From: Streptomyces lincolnensis
Lineage (GTDB): Bacteria; Actinomycetota; Actinomycetes; Streptomycetales; Streptomycetaceae
Reading direction: 5' to 3'
DNA length: 64,000 nt
Assembly (NCBI RefSeq): GCF_021173675.1
Contig: NZ_JAIHON010000006.1
Coordinates: forward strand, 62,001-126,000
In this document: piece by piece, positions 7,078 to 17,423 of the stretch
Layout: each line of letters starts with the position of its first letter
How positions within the stretch are numbered: position 1 is the stretch's first letter
Translations under genes and position numbers: made by a program
Notes under the pieces: generated by a model
The model's database searches: none
What the model saw: only the letters and a program-made list of their open reading frames with translations
Told to the model about the DNA's origin: nothing

Positions 7078-10000
7078 GTGAGCAGCAGGCCATCCCGAGG
7101 CGCTGCTCGCCTCGCAGCCATACTGGACGCGCTTCCCGATGCGTTGGTGCTGGTCAACGCCAATGGGACCGTGGTCAACGCGAACACCATCGCGCTGGAG
7201 GCCTTCGAGGCCCCGGGGACGGCTCTGGTGGGGCGGGGGCTGCTCGATCTGCTGCCGCAGTTCGACTCCAAGCTCATCCCCGGCTCGATGCGGCGCCCCG
7301 ACCACATGGACCCGCGCGGCCGGACCAAGCCGACCCGGATGGTCGCGCGGCGGACGGACGGGACCGAGTTCCCGGTCGAGGTCACCAGCGCGAATCTGGA
7401 GAACGGGCAACAGGCCTACGACAGCTACGGCTACAGCGGCGACGAACTGCTGATGCTCGTCGTACGGGATCTGACCGGGACCGTGGACACCGAGGCCGAA
7501 CTGGCCCGTTCGCAGCGGCAGACCGAGATGATCCTGCGGGCGGCCTCCGAGGGCGTCGTGGGGACGGACACCGACGGGCGGATCGTCCTCGTCAACCCGG
7601 CCGCCGCCCAGATACTGGGTTACCGGGCCAGCGATCTCGGCGGGCGGGAGCTGCACGATCTGGTGCTGCACTCGCGAGCCGACGGGACTCCCTTCGCGTA
7701 CGAGGAGTCGCCGCTCGCCGACACCCTGCGCTCCGGGCGCAAGCACCGGGTGCGCGGGCAGGTGCTGTGGTCGAAGAAGGGCGAGAAGGTCCCGGTCGAC
7801 CTGACGACCGCGCCCGTCCGCGACGGCGACCAGCTCGTCGGCGCCGTGCTGACCTTCACCGACCGGCGGCCGTACGACGCGCTCGCCGAGGAGAAGGAGA
7901 CGGTCGAGAAGCGGCACGCCGATGAGCTGGAACGGCTCTCCGAGGAGCACGCCTCCGAACTCACCGCGCTGCGCCAGAAGCACGTGACCGAGCTGGAGGA
8001 CCTCCAGGAGCAGCACGAGGAGGAAATCGCCGCGGGCGAGGACCGGTACGCCGCGCTCGGCGAGCGCGAGAAGGACCGCTACGAGGCCCTGTCGGGGCGG
8101 TACGAGCAGCTCCTCACCCTGCTCGGGCAGTCGCTGCGCGGCCCCCTCGACGAACTGCGCCGCGAACTGTCCGCGCTGGCCGCCGACGACGCCGGGCAGC
8201 TGTGGCCCGAGGCGAACCAGGTCCTGCACCACCTGTCCGCCGGCTACTCGCGGATCACCACCCTCATCGACAACGTCCTCGGCTACCAGCGGATCGACAA
8301 CGGCACCGCCGGCATCACGCGCACCAAAGTGATGCTCGACGCGGTCGTCGCGGCGGGCGTCGACGGAGCCGTGGAGCTGATCGGGCCCGGCCGGGTGCAG
8401 TTCGCCGTGCACGCCCCGCCGATCGAGGCCGAGGTCGACCCGCGGCTGCTGGCCACCGCCCTCGCGCACTTGGTCGCGGACGTCGCCGGCGTCGACGCGA
8501 CCGGCAACGCGCCCGTCTCGGCGGGCGGTTACATGGACAACACGGTCGTCGTGGCGGCGGCGCAGCGCGGTGAGGTCGTACGCATCGAGGTGCGCGGGCC
8601 GTACGCCGGCGGGGACCCGGTGCACGAACCGATCGTGCGCGGGATCGTGCGCGCCCACGGTGGTGTGCTGCAGACACATGAAGTGCCGGGCATGAGTGGG
8701 AGTGCCTACGTCCTCGAAGTGCCCATCGGTGGTGGGGCCGGAGCTGTCGCGGCCCCCGGACCGGCGGCGCTGGAGGCGGCCGGCGGCCAGAGCGCGCCTC
8801 CCGCGCAGCAAGCAGCACAGCCCGGGCAGCCTGTGTCGTCCGAGCAGGCCGGTGGCGGTCGGCGGCGGGCCCGGCGGTCCTCCACGGACGCCTTCCTCGA
8901 CGCCGAACAGGCCGAGCACGGCGACGGCGAGGGTGCCGAGGCGGATCCCGCGGCACCGACCGGGCGGCGCAGGCGGCGGGCCGCCGCGCAGGTGGAGCGG
9001 GCCGTTCCGGCCCAGGCCGCGGGAGAGGGCGGCGACGGCTCCGGCGGTACCGGACGGCGCCGTGGTCGGCCTGCCGAGGACGCGGCCGGCGCGGGTGTCA
9101 CCGGTGAGGGCGGCGACGCGGGTGCCGGTGTCTCGGAGGGCGCCGTCGTCACGGCCGCCGAGCACGCGGCCGGGACCGCGGCCGTCGGATCCGGGCTGGG
9201 CGGGACGGTGCCGCCGCAGGGCGTGCCCGCGCCCGGCGGACGGCAGGCCCGGAACGACGGCGGCGAGCAGCACGCGCTGCCGCCGGCCCTGCCCGCGGTG
9301 GCCTCCGGCGATCCCGCGCAGGGACAGGGCGGCGGCCCCGACGGCTCCGCCGGTGATCCTCAGCAGCCGACCGGACGGCGCCGGCGTGCGCTGGCCGCCG
9401 CCTCGGAGCGCGCCGCCGCGCAGGAGGCGGGCCCCCGTGCGGTGTTCGCCCTGCCGCCGGCCGCGGCGGACCGGCCGGACGTGAACGTGGGCCAGGCGGT
9501 GCAGGCGCAGGTTCCGGGGCAGGTGCAGGCTCCAGGGCAGCAGGCACAGGTTCCGGGGCAGGCGCAGATGCCCGGACAAGCACAGATGCCTGGGCAGGCG
9601 CAGGTTCCGGCGCAGGCCGGGGTTCCGGTCCAGGTGCCCGGGCAGGGTGGTTGCGAGGACGGGCTCGTCGACGACGGGCGGCACGATGCCGTGCCGTCCA
9701 GCCAGGCCGACGACCACACCCCGCCGCAGCCGCATCCCACCAACGCGCCCACGGGCCGGCGTCGCCGGGCCGTCGGCCAGCGGGCGGAGACGGAGGCCGC
9801 CGGCGCGCCCGCGCAGGAGATTCCGGCGCAGGGTACGGCCGGGCAGCCCGCCGGTGCGGTGCCCGTCCAGGCCGGCGTCCCGCAACCGGGCGTGCCCCAG
9901 GCCCGCCCGGCCCAGCCCGCCCCGCCCGCTCAGGTCGGTCAGGCGGGACAGGCGGCGCCGAGCGGGCAACCGGTTCCGCCCGGGACACCGGCCCAGCCGG

Positions 10001-11925
10001 TCCAACCAGGGCAGACCGTTCAGCCGGTCCAGCCGGGTGCCCCCGTCGTCGCCCCCGGTGCCACCGTCCACGGAGTTCAGATGGCTCCCGGGCTGCCGGT
10101 CCCGGCGCAGGCCGCGCCCGGGCAGGCGGTGCCGGCCCAGGGGACGGGGGCACCGGCCCTCGGCGGCCCCGTGCCCGTCCCCGCGCAGAACGCGCCCGGG
10201 CAGGCGGTCCCCGGCCAGGCCCACCCCGCTCAGGGTGTGCCCAACCCGGCCGGGGCCGGTCAGCCGCTTCCGGCCGAGGCCGTACCCGGGCAGCAGCCCG
10301 GTGTCCCTGGTCAACTCGCCGTTCCGGGGCAGCCGGTCGCACCCGGCCGGACCGCCGTTCCGGGCCAGGTCGCCCCTGGGCAGGCCGTCCCCGCCCAGGG
10401 AACGGCCGCCCCGGGCGTCGCCGCGCCCGGCACCCCCGCCCAGGGCACCCCGGCCCAGCCCCCGTGGCCCGGTACCGGGGACGCCTCCGGCGCCGGGACG
10501 GCCGTACCGCCGAACGGCACCGCCGCACCGGTGAACCCGCAGGCGCCCGCCGGACCCGTGCCGCCTCAGCCCTCGGCCGCGCCCTCGAACCCGCAGAACC
10601 CCCAGCCCCAGCCACAAGCCCAACCCCAGGCCCCGCAGACCCCCGCCCCCGGCACCCCCCTGCCCCCCGAGGCCGTCGCCGCGCGGCCCCGGGCGGCTCA
10701 GCCGCTGCCCGCCGAGGCCGCGGCCGAGACGCCGGTGGATCCGAACTCCACGCAGGGCAGGGCGATCAGCGTGCGGACGTTGGGGCAGGGCGTGCCGTTC
10801 ACCCGGCAGGCCCAGGCGACCCAGCAGGCGGCGCCCGCGCCGCACCCTCCGCACCAGTCGACGGCCACGCCGCCGCCCAACCAGCCGGGCGGTTCGGGCC
10901 GGCGGCGCAAGCTCGGTACGCGGACCGACCCGGCCGCCGCGCAGCCGGAGCAGGCGGCCCGTCCGCATCCGACGGCCGAGCAGAGCACCGTACCGCCGCA
11001 GGCCCAGCCCTCGGTCCAGCCGCAGCCGCAGCACTCGTTGGCCGGGCAGTCCCGGCTGGCGCAGATGACCGAGGGGACCGGGCGGTCGTACGCCATAGGG
11101 GCGCCCGACGAGAACGCGGCCGAGGGGCCCGAGCCGCTGGACGGTCCCGGTGGGGCCGTCGAGGTGGCGGATACGCCGCGACCACAGCCGATGGACGACG
11201 AACTGCCGCCGGAGCCGCTGGACAATCCGCGGCGGCTGCTGGTGTGGCCGGCGCCGGACGTGACCACGCAGCAGGCGCTGAGCGACCGCGGGTACCGGCC
11301 GGTGATCGTGCACTCGCGCGAGGAGGTCGACGCCCAGATCGCGGCCTTCCCCGCCGCGCTGTTCGTGGACCCGCTGACCGGGCCGATCACCCGTACCGCG
11401 CTCCAGTCGCTGCGGCAGGCGGCGGTCGCGGCCGAGGTGCCGGTGCTGGTCACGGCCGGGCTCGGCCAGGCCTCGCGCGAGGCGGCCTACGGCGCCGACC
11501 CCGCCGTCCTGCTCAAGGCGCTCGCGCCGCGGGACAGTGAGCAGCACCCGCCGCGGGTGCTGCTGATCGAGGAGCACGCGGAGATCGCGCTCGCGCTGAC
11601 CGCGACGCTGGAGCGGCGTGGGATGCAGGTCGCGCGGGCGGCGAGTGACGCGGACGCGGTGACGCTGGCCGGGCAGCTGCGGCCGAACCTCGTCGTGATG
11701 GACCTGATGCAGGTGCACAAGCGGCGGGCCGGGATCGTCGACTGGCTGCGCGCGAACGGGCAGCTCAACCGCACCCCGCTCGTCGTCTACACGGCCGCCG
11801 TCGACCAGGCCGACCTGCCGCGGCTGGCGTCCGGCGAGACGGTCCTCTTCCTCGCCGAACGGTCGACCAGCGCCGAGGTTCAGGCCCGGATCGTGGACCT
11901 GCTCGCGCGGATCGGTACGAACTAG
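7078..11925 (+). CDS. giant PAS / degenerate histidine kinase / receiver-like protein
   Basis: A 1615-residue cytoplasmic protein. In order: a PAS domain (about 10-120), a second PAS (about 130-250), a charged coiled coil (about 265-345, many Glu/Arg heptads), a HisKA-like helical pair lacking the phosphoacceptor His (SLRGPLDELRR where HELRTPL is expected), a degenerate HATPase region ending in IVRGIVRAHGGVLQ (about 410-555), and roughly 850 residues of Pro/Gln/Ala/Gly-rich disordered sequence with short VPGQ repeats and several Arg patches (TGRRRR). The C-terminus (about 1390-1615) has two receiver-like modules, the second beginning PRVLLIEEHAEIAL with VVMDLM. Without the His it probably does not autophosphorylate and may be a scaffold or sensor. 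No partner gene is adjacent. The GTG start follows GGGAGGA. Confidence 0.75.
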   Translation: MSSRPSRGAARLAAILDALPDALVLVNANGTVVNANTIALEAFEAPGTALVGRGLLDLLPQFDSKLIPGSMRRPDHMDPRGRTKPTRMVARRTDGTEFPVEVTSANLENGQQAYDSYGYSGDELLMLVVRDLTGTVDTEAELARSQRQTEMILRAASEGVVGTDTDGRIVLVNPAAAQILGYRASDLGGRELHDLVLHSRADGTPFAYEESPLADTLRSGRKHRVRGQVLWSKKGEKVPVDLTTAPVRDGDQLVGAVLTFTDRRPYDALAEEKETVEKRHADELERLSEEHASELTALRQKHVTELEDLQEQHEEEIAAGEDRYAALGEREKDRYEALSGRYEQLLTLLGQSLRGPLDELRRELSALAADDAGQLWPEANQVLHHLSAGYSRITTLIDNVLGYQRIDNGTAGITRTKVMLDAVVAAGVDGAVELIGPGRVQFAVHAPPIEAEVDPRLLATALAHLVADVAGVDATGNAPVSAGGYMDNTVVVAAAQRGEVVRIEVRGPYAGGDPVHEPIVRGIVRAHGGVLQTHEVPGMSGSAYVLEVPIGGGAGAVAAPGPAALEAAGGQSAPPAQQAAQPGQPVSSEQAGGGRRRARRSSTDAFLDAEQAEHGDGEGAEADPAAPTGRRRRRAAAQVERAVPAQAAGEGGDGSGGTGRRRGRPAEDAAGAGVTGEGGDAGAGVSEGAVVTAAEHAAGTAAVGSGLGGTVPPQGVPAPGGRQARNDGGEQHALPPALPAVASGDPAQGQGGGPDGSAGDPQQPTGRRRRALAAASERAAAQEAGPRAVFALPPAAADRPDVNVGQAVQAQVPGQVQAPGQQAQVPGQAQMPGQAQMPGQAQVPAQAGVPVQVPGQGGCEDGLVDDGRHDAVPSSQADDHTPPQPHPTNAPTGRRRRAVGQRAETEAAGAPAQEIPAQGTAGQPAGAVPVQAGVPQPGVPQARPAQPAPPAQVGQAGQAAPSGQPVPPGTPAQPVQPGQTVQPVQPGAPVVAPGATVHGVQMAPGLPVPAQAAPGQAVPAQGTGAPALGGPVPVPAQNAPGQAVPGQAHPAQGVPNPAGAGQPLPAEAVPGQQPGVPGQLAVPGQPVAPGRTAVPGQVAPGQAVPAQGTAAPGVAAPGTPAQGTPAQPPWPGTGDASGAGTAVPPNGTAAPVNPQAPAGPVPPQPSAAPSNPQNPQPQPQAQPQAPQTPAPGTPLPPEAVAARPRAAQPLPAEAAAETPVDPNSTQGRAISVRTLGQGVPFTRQAQATQQAAPAPHPPHQSTATPPPNQPGGSGRRRKLGTRTDPAAAQPEQAARPHPTAEQSTVPPQAQPSVQPQPQHSLAGQSRLAQMTEGTGRSYAIGAPDENAAEGPEPLDGPGGAVEVADTPRPQPMDDELPPEPLDNPRRLLVWPAPDVTTQQALSDRGYRPVIVHSREEVDAQIAAFPAALFVDPLTGPITRTALQSLRQAAVAAEVPVLVTAGLGQASREAAYGADPAVLLKALAPRDSEQHPPRVLLIEEHAEIALALTATLERRGMQVARAASDADAVTLAGQLRPNLVVMDLMQVHKRRAGIVDWLRANGQLNRTPLVVYTAAVDQADLPRLASGETVLFLAERSTSAEVQARIVDLLARIGTN

Positions 11926-11953
11926 CCCCTCACCGGGAGGGGCCGGCGGACCG

Positions 11954-12535
11954 CTACTTCGCGATCAGTCGCCGTGCCGCCTCTCTCACCGAGGCTCGTA
12001 GGCGTTCTCGGTCCGCGGGCTCGGCGCCGACCAGGATGCGCCTCATCTGCGGGACGACGGCGGTCCAGTTGGCCAGGGCGATCAGCAGGAACAGCAGGTC
12101 GCGGGCCGGGATGGCGTCGGTGATGATGCCGCGGTCCTGGCCGTCCCGGAGGCTGGCGACCTTGCGGCGGTAGTGCTCCTGGCGTTCGGCCTCGTCGGGC
12201 AGCTCGGTGGTGGCGCCGTACTCCAGGCCCTCCCAGAAGAGCAGGCGCAGCACCTCGGGGTGGACCTCGTGGTAGTCCATCACTCGGTCGATCCAGCCCT
12301 CGATGTCGTCCGGGTCGACGGGGACGGCGACGGCCAGGTCGAGCATCGCCTTGCCCAGGACCTGCGTGAACAGCTCCGCCTTGTTGCCGAAGTAGGCGTA
12401 GATCAGCTGCTTGTTGGCCTTGGCATCGGTCGCGATGCGGTCGATGCGGGCGCCGGCGATGCCGTGGCGGGCGAACTCCGACACCGCCGCCTCGAAGATC
12501 CGGGCTCTGGTGGCCTCGGGGTCCCTTGCTGCCAT
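11954..12535 (-). CDS. TetR-family repressor
   Basis: A 193-residue TetR protein with the N-terminal HTH (RIFEAAVSEFARHGIAGARIDRIATDAKANKQLIYAYFGNKAELFTQVL) in the conserved position and an all-helical ligand-binding C-terminal domain. It is divergent from the MFS transporter gene, and two matching inverted repeats lie between them, so it most likely represses itself and the transporter until a transported compound binds. The C-terminal stop lies 28 bases from the end of the convergent PAS protein gene. The ligand is unknown. Confidence 0.92.
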   Translation of the reverse strand: MAARDPEATRARIFEAAVSEFARHGIAGARIDRIATDAKANKQLIYAYFGNKAELFTQVLGKAMLDLAVAVPVDPDDIEGWIDRVMDYHEVHPEVLRLLFWEGLEYGATTELPDEAERQEHYRRKVASLRDGQDRGIITDAIPARDLLFLLIALANWTAVVPQMRRILVGAEPADRERLRASVREAARRLIAK

Positions 12536-12561
12536 GGAGCCAGGGTAGCGCGGTAAGTAAC

Positions 12562-12575
12562 CAACCGTTTGGTTG
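12562..12575. promoter_or_regulatory. TetR operator 1
   Basis: Inverted repeat CAACCGTTTGGTTG (CAACC-N4-GGTTG), 27 bases from the TetR start codon in the divergent promoter region. Confidence 0.65.
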
Positions 12576-12618
12576 ACAGGGAATCGACGGACGTCCCAGA
12601 CTGTTGTGCTGTTCCAAC

Positions 12619-12632
12619 CAACCAGTTAGTTG
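12619..12632. promoter_or_regulatory. TetR operator 2
   Basis: Imperfect repeat CAACCAGTTAGTTG, the same CAAC/GTTG layout as operator 1, 57 bases upstream, ahead of the MFS start. Two copies of the same symmetry in one divergent promoter support a shared repressor site. Confidence 0.55.
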
Positions 12633-12664
12633 TTATAGCTCGCTCTAAGGAGACAGGTCCGGTC

Positions 12665-13858
12665 ATGCCGACAGCCACCGTCGCCGCCCGGCGGTCCGCC
12701 CGGGTTCCCACGCGCCGCGCGGACTCGCTCCTCCTCGTCCTCATCGCGCTCTGCACCGCCGTCACGGCCGCCAACATCTACCTCGCGGCCCCGCTGTTCC
12801 CCCTCATCGCCCACGACTTCGGCTCGACCCCCTCCGCCGTGGCCTGGATCGCCTCGGTCGCGCAGTTCGGCTACGCCGCCGGCCTCCTCGTCTTCGCCCC
12901 GCTCGGCGACAGCGTGAACCGGCGCCGCCTGGTCGCCGCCCTGTCCCTCGTCGCGGCCGTGGCGCTGGGCGTGGGCGCGATGGCCTCCGGGACCACGGCG
13001 CTGGCCGCCGCCGTCCTCGTCGCCTCCGCGGCCACCGTCGTCCCGCAGCTGCTCGTCCCGCTGGTCGCCCAGCGCGCCCCCGCCGACCGCCGCGCCCGCC
13101 ATGTCGCGGCCGTGATCGCGGGCCTGTTCACCGGCATCGTGGCGGCCCGCGTGCTCGGCGCACTGGCCGGGCAGGCCTTCGGCTGGCGGTGGGTGTTCGT
13201 GGGCGCGGCCGCACTGACCGCCGTCCTCGGCCTGGCCACGGCCTACGCCCTGCCCGTCGAGGAACGCCGCCGCTCCGGCCCGCTGTTCTCCGGGCTCACC
13301 GCCCTGCCGTCCGTCGTCCGCCACTCGCCCGACCTGTGGCGCGCGTGCGTACGCCAGGCCGGGATGTTCGGCGCCTGGAGCGCCCTGTGGACCTCCCTCG
13401 CCCTGCTGCTCACCGGGTCCGCGTACGGCCTGTCGACCGCGACCGCCGGTCTCTTCGGCCTCTTCGGGCTGGCCGCCACCGTCGTGGCGCCCCTTGCGGG
13501 CGGGTTCGTGGACCGGTTCGGCGCCGCCAAGGTCGTACGGTCCGCCTACGCCCTCGCCGCCCTGTCCGTGCCGCTGTTCTGGCTCGGCGGGCACGTGATG
13601 TGGGCCCTCTTCGTGGCCGCGATCGCCGTCCACGCGGCCCTCGTCGCCTCCCACGTCGCCAACCAGACCCTCGCCCTGACCACCACCTCCACCCCCGCGA
13701 CCGCCAACACCGCCTACGTCGTCTCCGGCTTCGCCGGCGGCGCCATCGCCTCGGCCCTCGCCGGCTCGGCCTTCACCCACTTCGGGTGGACCGGCGTGAC
13801 CGTGGTGGCGGGGGCGTGGCTGGTGCTGGGGTGGGGGACGACTTCGGTACGGCGGTGA
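12665..13858 (+). CDS. MFS transporter, drug-efflux type
   Basis: The ATG at 12665 follows AAGGAG at a normal distance and gives 397 residues. Twelve hydrophobic helices can be counted, with the MFS loop motif between helices 2 and 3 (APLGDSVNRRRLV, the GDxxxRR form) and its repeat in the second half (GGFVDRFGAAKVV). It resembles 12-helix proton-coupled exporters of the DHA1 group. The divergent TetR and its two operators suggest induction by the exported compound, which cannot be identified. Confidence 0.88.
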   Translation: MPTATVAARRSARVPTRRADSLLLVLIALCTAVTAANIYLAAPLFPLIAHDFGSTPSAVAWIASVAQFGYAAGLLVFAPLGDSVNRRRLVAALSLVAAVALGVGAMASGTTALAAAVLVASAATVVPQLLVPLVAQRAPADRRARHVAAVIAGLFTGIVAARVLGALAGQAFGWRWVFVGAAALTAVLGLATAYALPVEERRRSGPLFSGLTALPSVVRHSPDLWRACVRQAGMFGAWSALWTSLALLLTGSAYGLSTATAGLFGLFGLAATVVAPLAGGFVDRFGAAKVVRSAYALAALSVPLFWLGGHVMWALFVAAIAVHAALVASHVANQTLALTTTSTPATANTAYVVSGFAGGAIASALAGSAFTHFGWTGVTVVAGAWLVLGWGTTSVRR

Positions 13859-13901
13859 GGGGACGGACGGGGGTGGTTCAGTGGTTCAGTGGTTCTGCGG
13901 G

Positions 13902-13935
13902 GGGGGGCAGAAGCGCGTCGGTGCTTCTGCCCCCC
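13902..13935. terminator. bidirectional terminator
   Basis: A perfect 13-bp stem (GGGGGGCAGAAGC, 13902-13914, and its complement 13923-13935) with an 8-base loop sits between the convergent MFS and acyl-CoA synthetase genes, so it can serve both. Confidence 0.8.
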
Positions 13936-13967
13936 GTCTTGTGCCATACCGCTTCTATTGGGGTGGG

Positions 13968-15623
<1,656 letters not shown>

Positions 15624-15765
15624 GGCGTGCCTCCCGGGGCGACATTGCCTACGCGGCAGTAAGGGCTGCGGTCATTCTGCGCACATACCAATCGGTACGT
15701 CACTAGCTGCAGCGGATCGGTTTGCCGAGGTCGGGGGTTGCCGACCGGTGGGCACCGCTGGTGGA

Positions 15766-15809
15766 TCAGCCGATCCCTCGGCTGATGGGTCAGTCGAGGG
15801 ATCGGCTGA
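15766..15809. terminator. 15-bp hairpin within a repeat cluster
   Basis: Arms TCAGCCGATCCCTCG (15766-15780) and CGAGGGATCGGCTGA (15795-15809) pair perfectly. Further partial copies of GTCAGTCGAGGGATCGGCTG follow up to about 15860. The hairpin is downstream of the SodC-like gene on the minus strand and upstream of the synthetase, so a terminator is the simplest reading. Confidence 0.5.
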
Positions 15810-15878
15810 AGAGTCAGTCAGTCGAGGGATCGGCTGGTGGGTCAGTCGAGGGTCAACTGGTGGATCACCGGGGCCGGA

Positions 15879-16505
15879 TCACATGAACGGCACGTTCACA
15901 CAGGCGAGCCGAGGTCCGGCGGTACCGGCGTGACCGGCATGCGTGGCGGTGGCCTGCTCGTGGATCACCACGGAACGGGCCCCTCCGTCACGGAAGCGCC
16001 AGTCCACGGTGGCTATGGAGCGGGCGGAGCCGTCCTTGTTGGCGGCCAGGTCCAGCCACACCTCGTTGTCCGCGTTGGCGTACGCGGGGTCGACCGAGGG
16101 CTGCGTCGGGTCCGCCTTGTCCTGGTAGTGCGGTCCGGCGTCCGCCGGCAGCTTGCCGCACGGCTTGGTGTGGACGTGGGCGCCGTAGACGCGGTCGGCA
16201 CCGAGGTCCCGGACGCGCAGCTCGATCCGGGTCCCGCCGTCGCGCCGCAACTCCTCCTTGACCTGGACCCGGGCGCCCACGGGCACCCGCGCGGTGTCGT
16301 ACGTGACCGCCTGCGCCCACTGCGCCGCACTCACCGGGGCGAAGACCGTCCCGACGACCAGCTTGGGCACGGGGCCCTTCGCGTCCTTCGACGGCTCGTC
16401 GGCGCTGGCGCTCGCGGTGATACCGGCGGCGCCGGCCACCGCCAGGACACCGGCGGCGGCGAGGAGGATGCCCTTGCTTCTGGGCGTGATCTTGTGCCTG
16501 GACAT
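15879..16505 (-). CDS. secreted Cu/Zn superoxide dismutase-like protein
   Basis: The ATG at 16505 follows GGAGAA, giving 208 residues. The N-terminus is a signal peptide (GILLAAAGVLAVAGAAGITASASA). The mature domain carries SodC signatures in order: GAHVHTKPCG (Cu ligands and a disulphide Cys), GPHYQ, NEVWLDLAANKDGSA, then VVIHEQAT and TAGPRLACVNV with the partner Cys. SodC enzymes dismutate superoxide outside the membrane. The second half of the metal shell is not fully standard, so it may be a structural homologue. It sits downstream of a SigE-family sigma gene on the same strand, about 200 bases away. Confidence 0.8.
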   Translation of the reverse strand: MSRHKITPRSKGILLAAAGVLAVAGAAGITASASADEPSKDAKGPVPKLVVGTVFAPVSAAQWAQAVTYDTARVPVGARVQVKEELRRDGGTRIELRVRDLGADRVYGAHVHTKPCGKLPADAGPHYQDKADPTQPSVDPAYANADNEVWLDLAANKDGSARSIATVDWRFRDGGARSVVIHEQATATHAGHAGTAGPRLACVNVPFM

Positions 16506-16708
16506 GCGCTTTTCTCCAGTACGTGGGGGGGTGCCGCGCTGCCGCACACAGGCGGACACGGCGCGGACATACAGGCGCCGGGAAAAGAATTGGGCGCCTT
16601 ATGACTTGATCCGGAGATTAGCGAGGTGAAATTGGCCCCTCAGGACTTCTACCGGGGGGTACTGGGGAGAGACCGTAGAGGCCCGCCTCTCGGCCAACCG
16701 CCGCCCAC

Positions 16709-17266
16709 CTACCGCACGAGCTCCAGCTCGGGATCCTCCCGCAACTTCCCCAGCGCCCGGGACACCGCCGACTTCACCGTCCCCACCGAAACGTCCAGCA
16801 CCTCCGCGGTCTGCACCTCGCTGAGGTCCTCGTAGTACCTCAGGACGACCATCGCCCGCTGCCGCGCGGGCAGCCGCATGATCGCGCGCCACATCGCGTC
16901 GTGCAGCGCCTGCCGCTCGGCCGGGTCGTCGCCGGCGGGAACCGGCTCCGGCTCGGGCAGCTCGTCGCAGGTGAACTCGTCCACCTTGCGTTTGCGCCAC
17001 TGCGACGTGCGTGTGTTCAGCAGCGCCCGACGGACATAGCCGTCCAGCGCCCGATGGTCCTCGATGCGTTCCCAGGCGACATAGGTCTTGGTGAGCGCTG
17101 TCTGCAGCAGGTCCTCCGCGTCGCTCGGGTTCGCGGTCAGCGACCGGGCGGTACGCAGCAGCACCGGCTGGCGGGCCTTCACATACGACGCGAACGACGG
17201 GTACGGAACAGTCCGCGTCGCCGGGCCGGCGGCCTTCGAAGCGCTGGTGCAGACGGGTGTGGTCAT
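16709..17266 (-). CDS. SigE-family (SigE70) ECF sigma factor
   Basis: A 185-residue ECF sigma factor. Region 2 spans FASYVKARQPVLLRTARSLTANPSDAEDLLQTALTKTYVAW, and region 4 spans LPARQRAMVVLRYYEDLSEVQTAEVLDVSVGTVKSAVSRALGKLR, a clear HTH. The sequence pattern is that of the large actinobacterial SigE70 group, often without an obvious anti-sigma gene; none is seen next door. From memory it corresponds to SCO4005 of S. coelicolor. The gene lies upstream of the SodC-like gene on the same strand but separated by about 200 bases. Confidence 0.92.
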   Translation of the reverse strand: MTTPVCTSASKAAGPATRTVPYPSFASYVKARQPVLLRTARSLTANPSDAEDLLQTALTKTYVAWERIEDHRALDGYVRRALLNTRTSQWRKRKVDEFTCDELPEPEPVPAGDDPAERQALHDAMWRAIMRLPARQRAMVVLRYYEDLSEVQTAEVLDVSVGTVKSAVSRALGKLREDPELELVR

Positions 17267-17423
17267 GGCTCTACGCTAGGTACGAGGGCGGCTCCGGCGG
17301 ATCGGCCGCAGGTCCCGAAGACGAGTCCCCCTCAGGTTGTAGGGGTGGGGCTGACTGCACCTCCTGAAGGTGGACGAGCGGGCCCGGGGTACTGCGGGAT
17401 TACCCCTGGGGGGTCATCCGTGC

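Noticed and set aside
6319..11718. Very long minus-strand open frame opposite the PAS protein
   Set aside because: High GC makes antisense frames long; composition is Arg/Gly/Pro rich with no domain.
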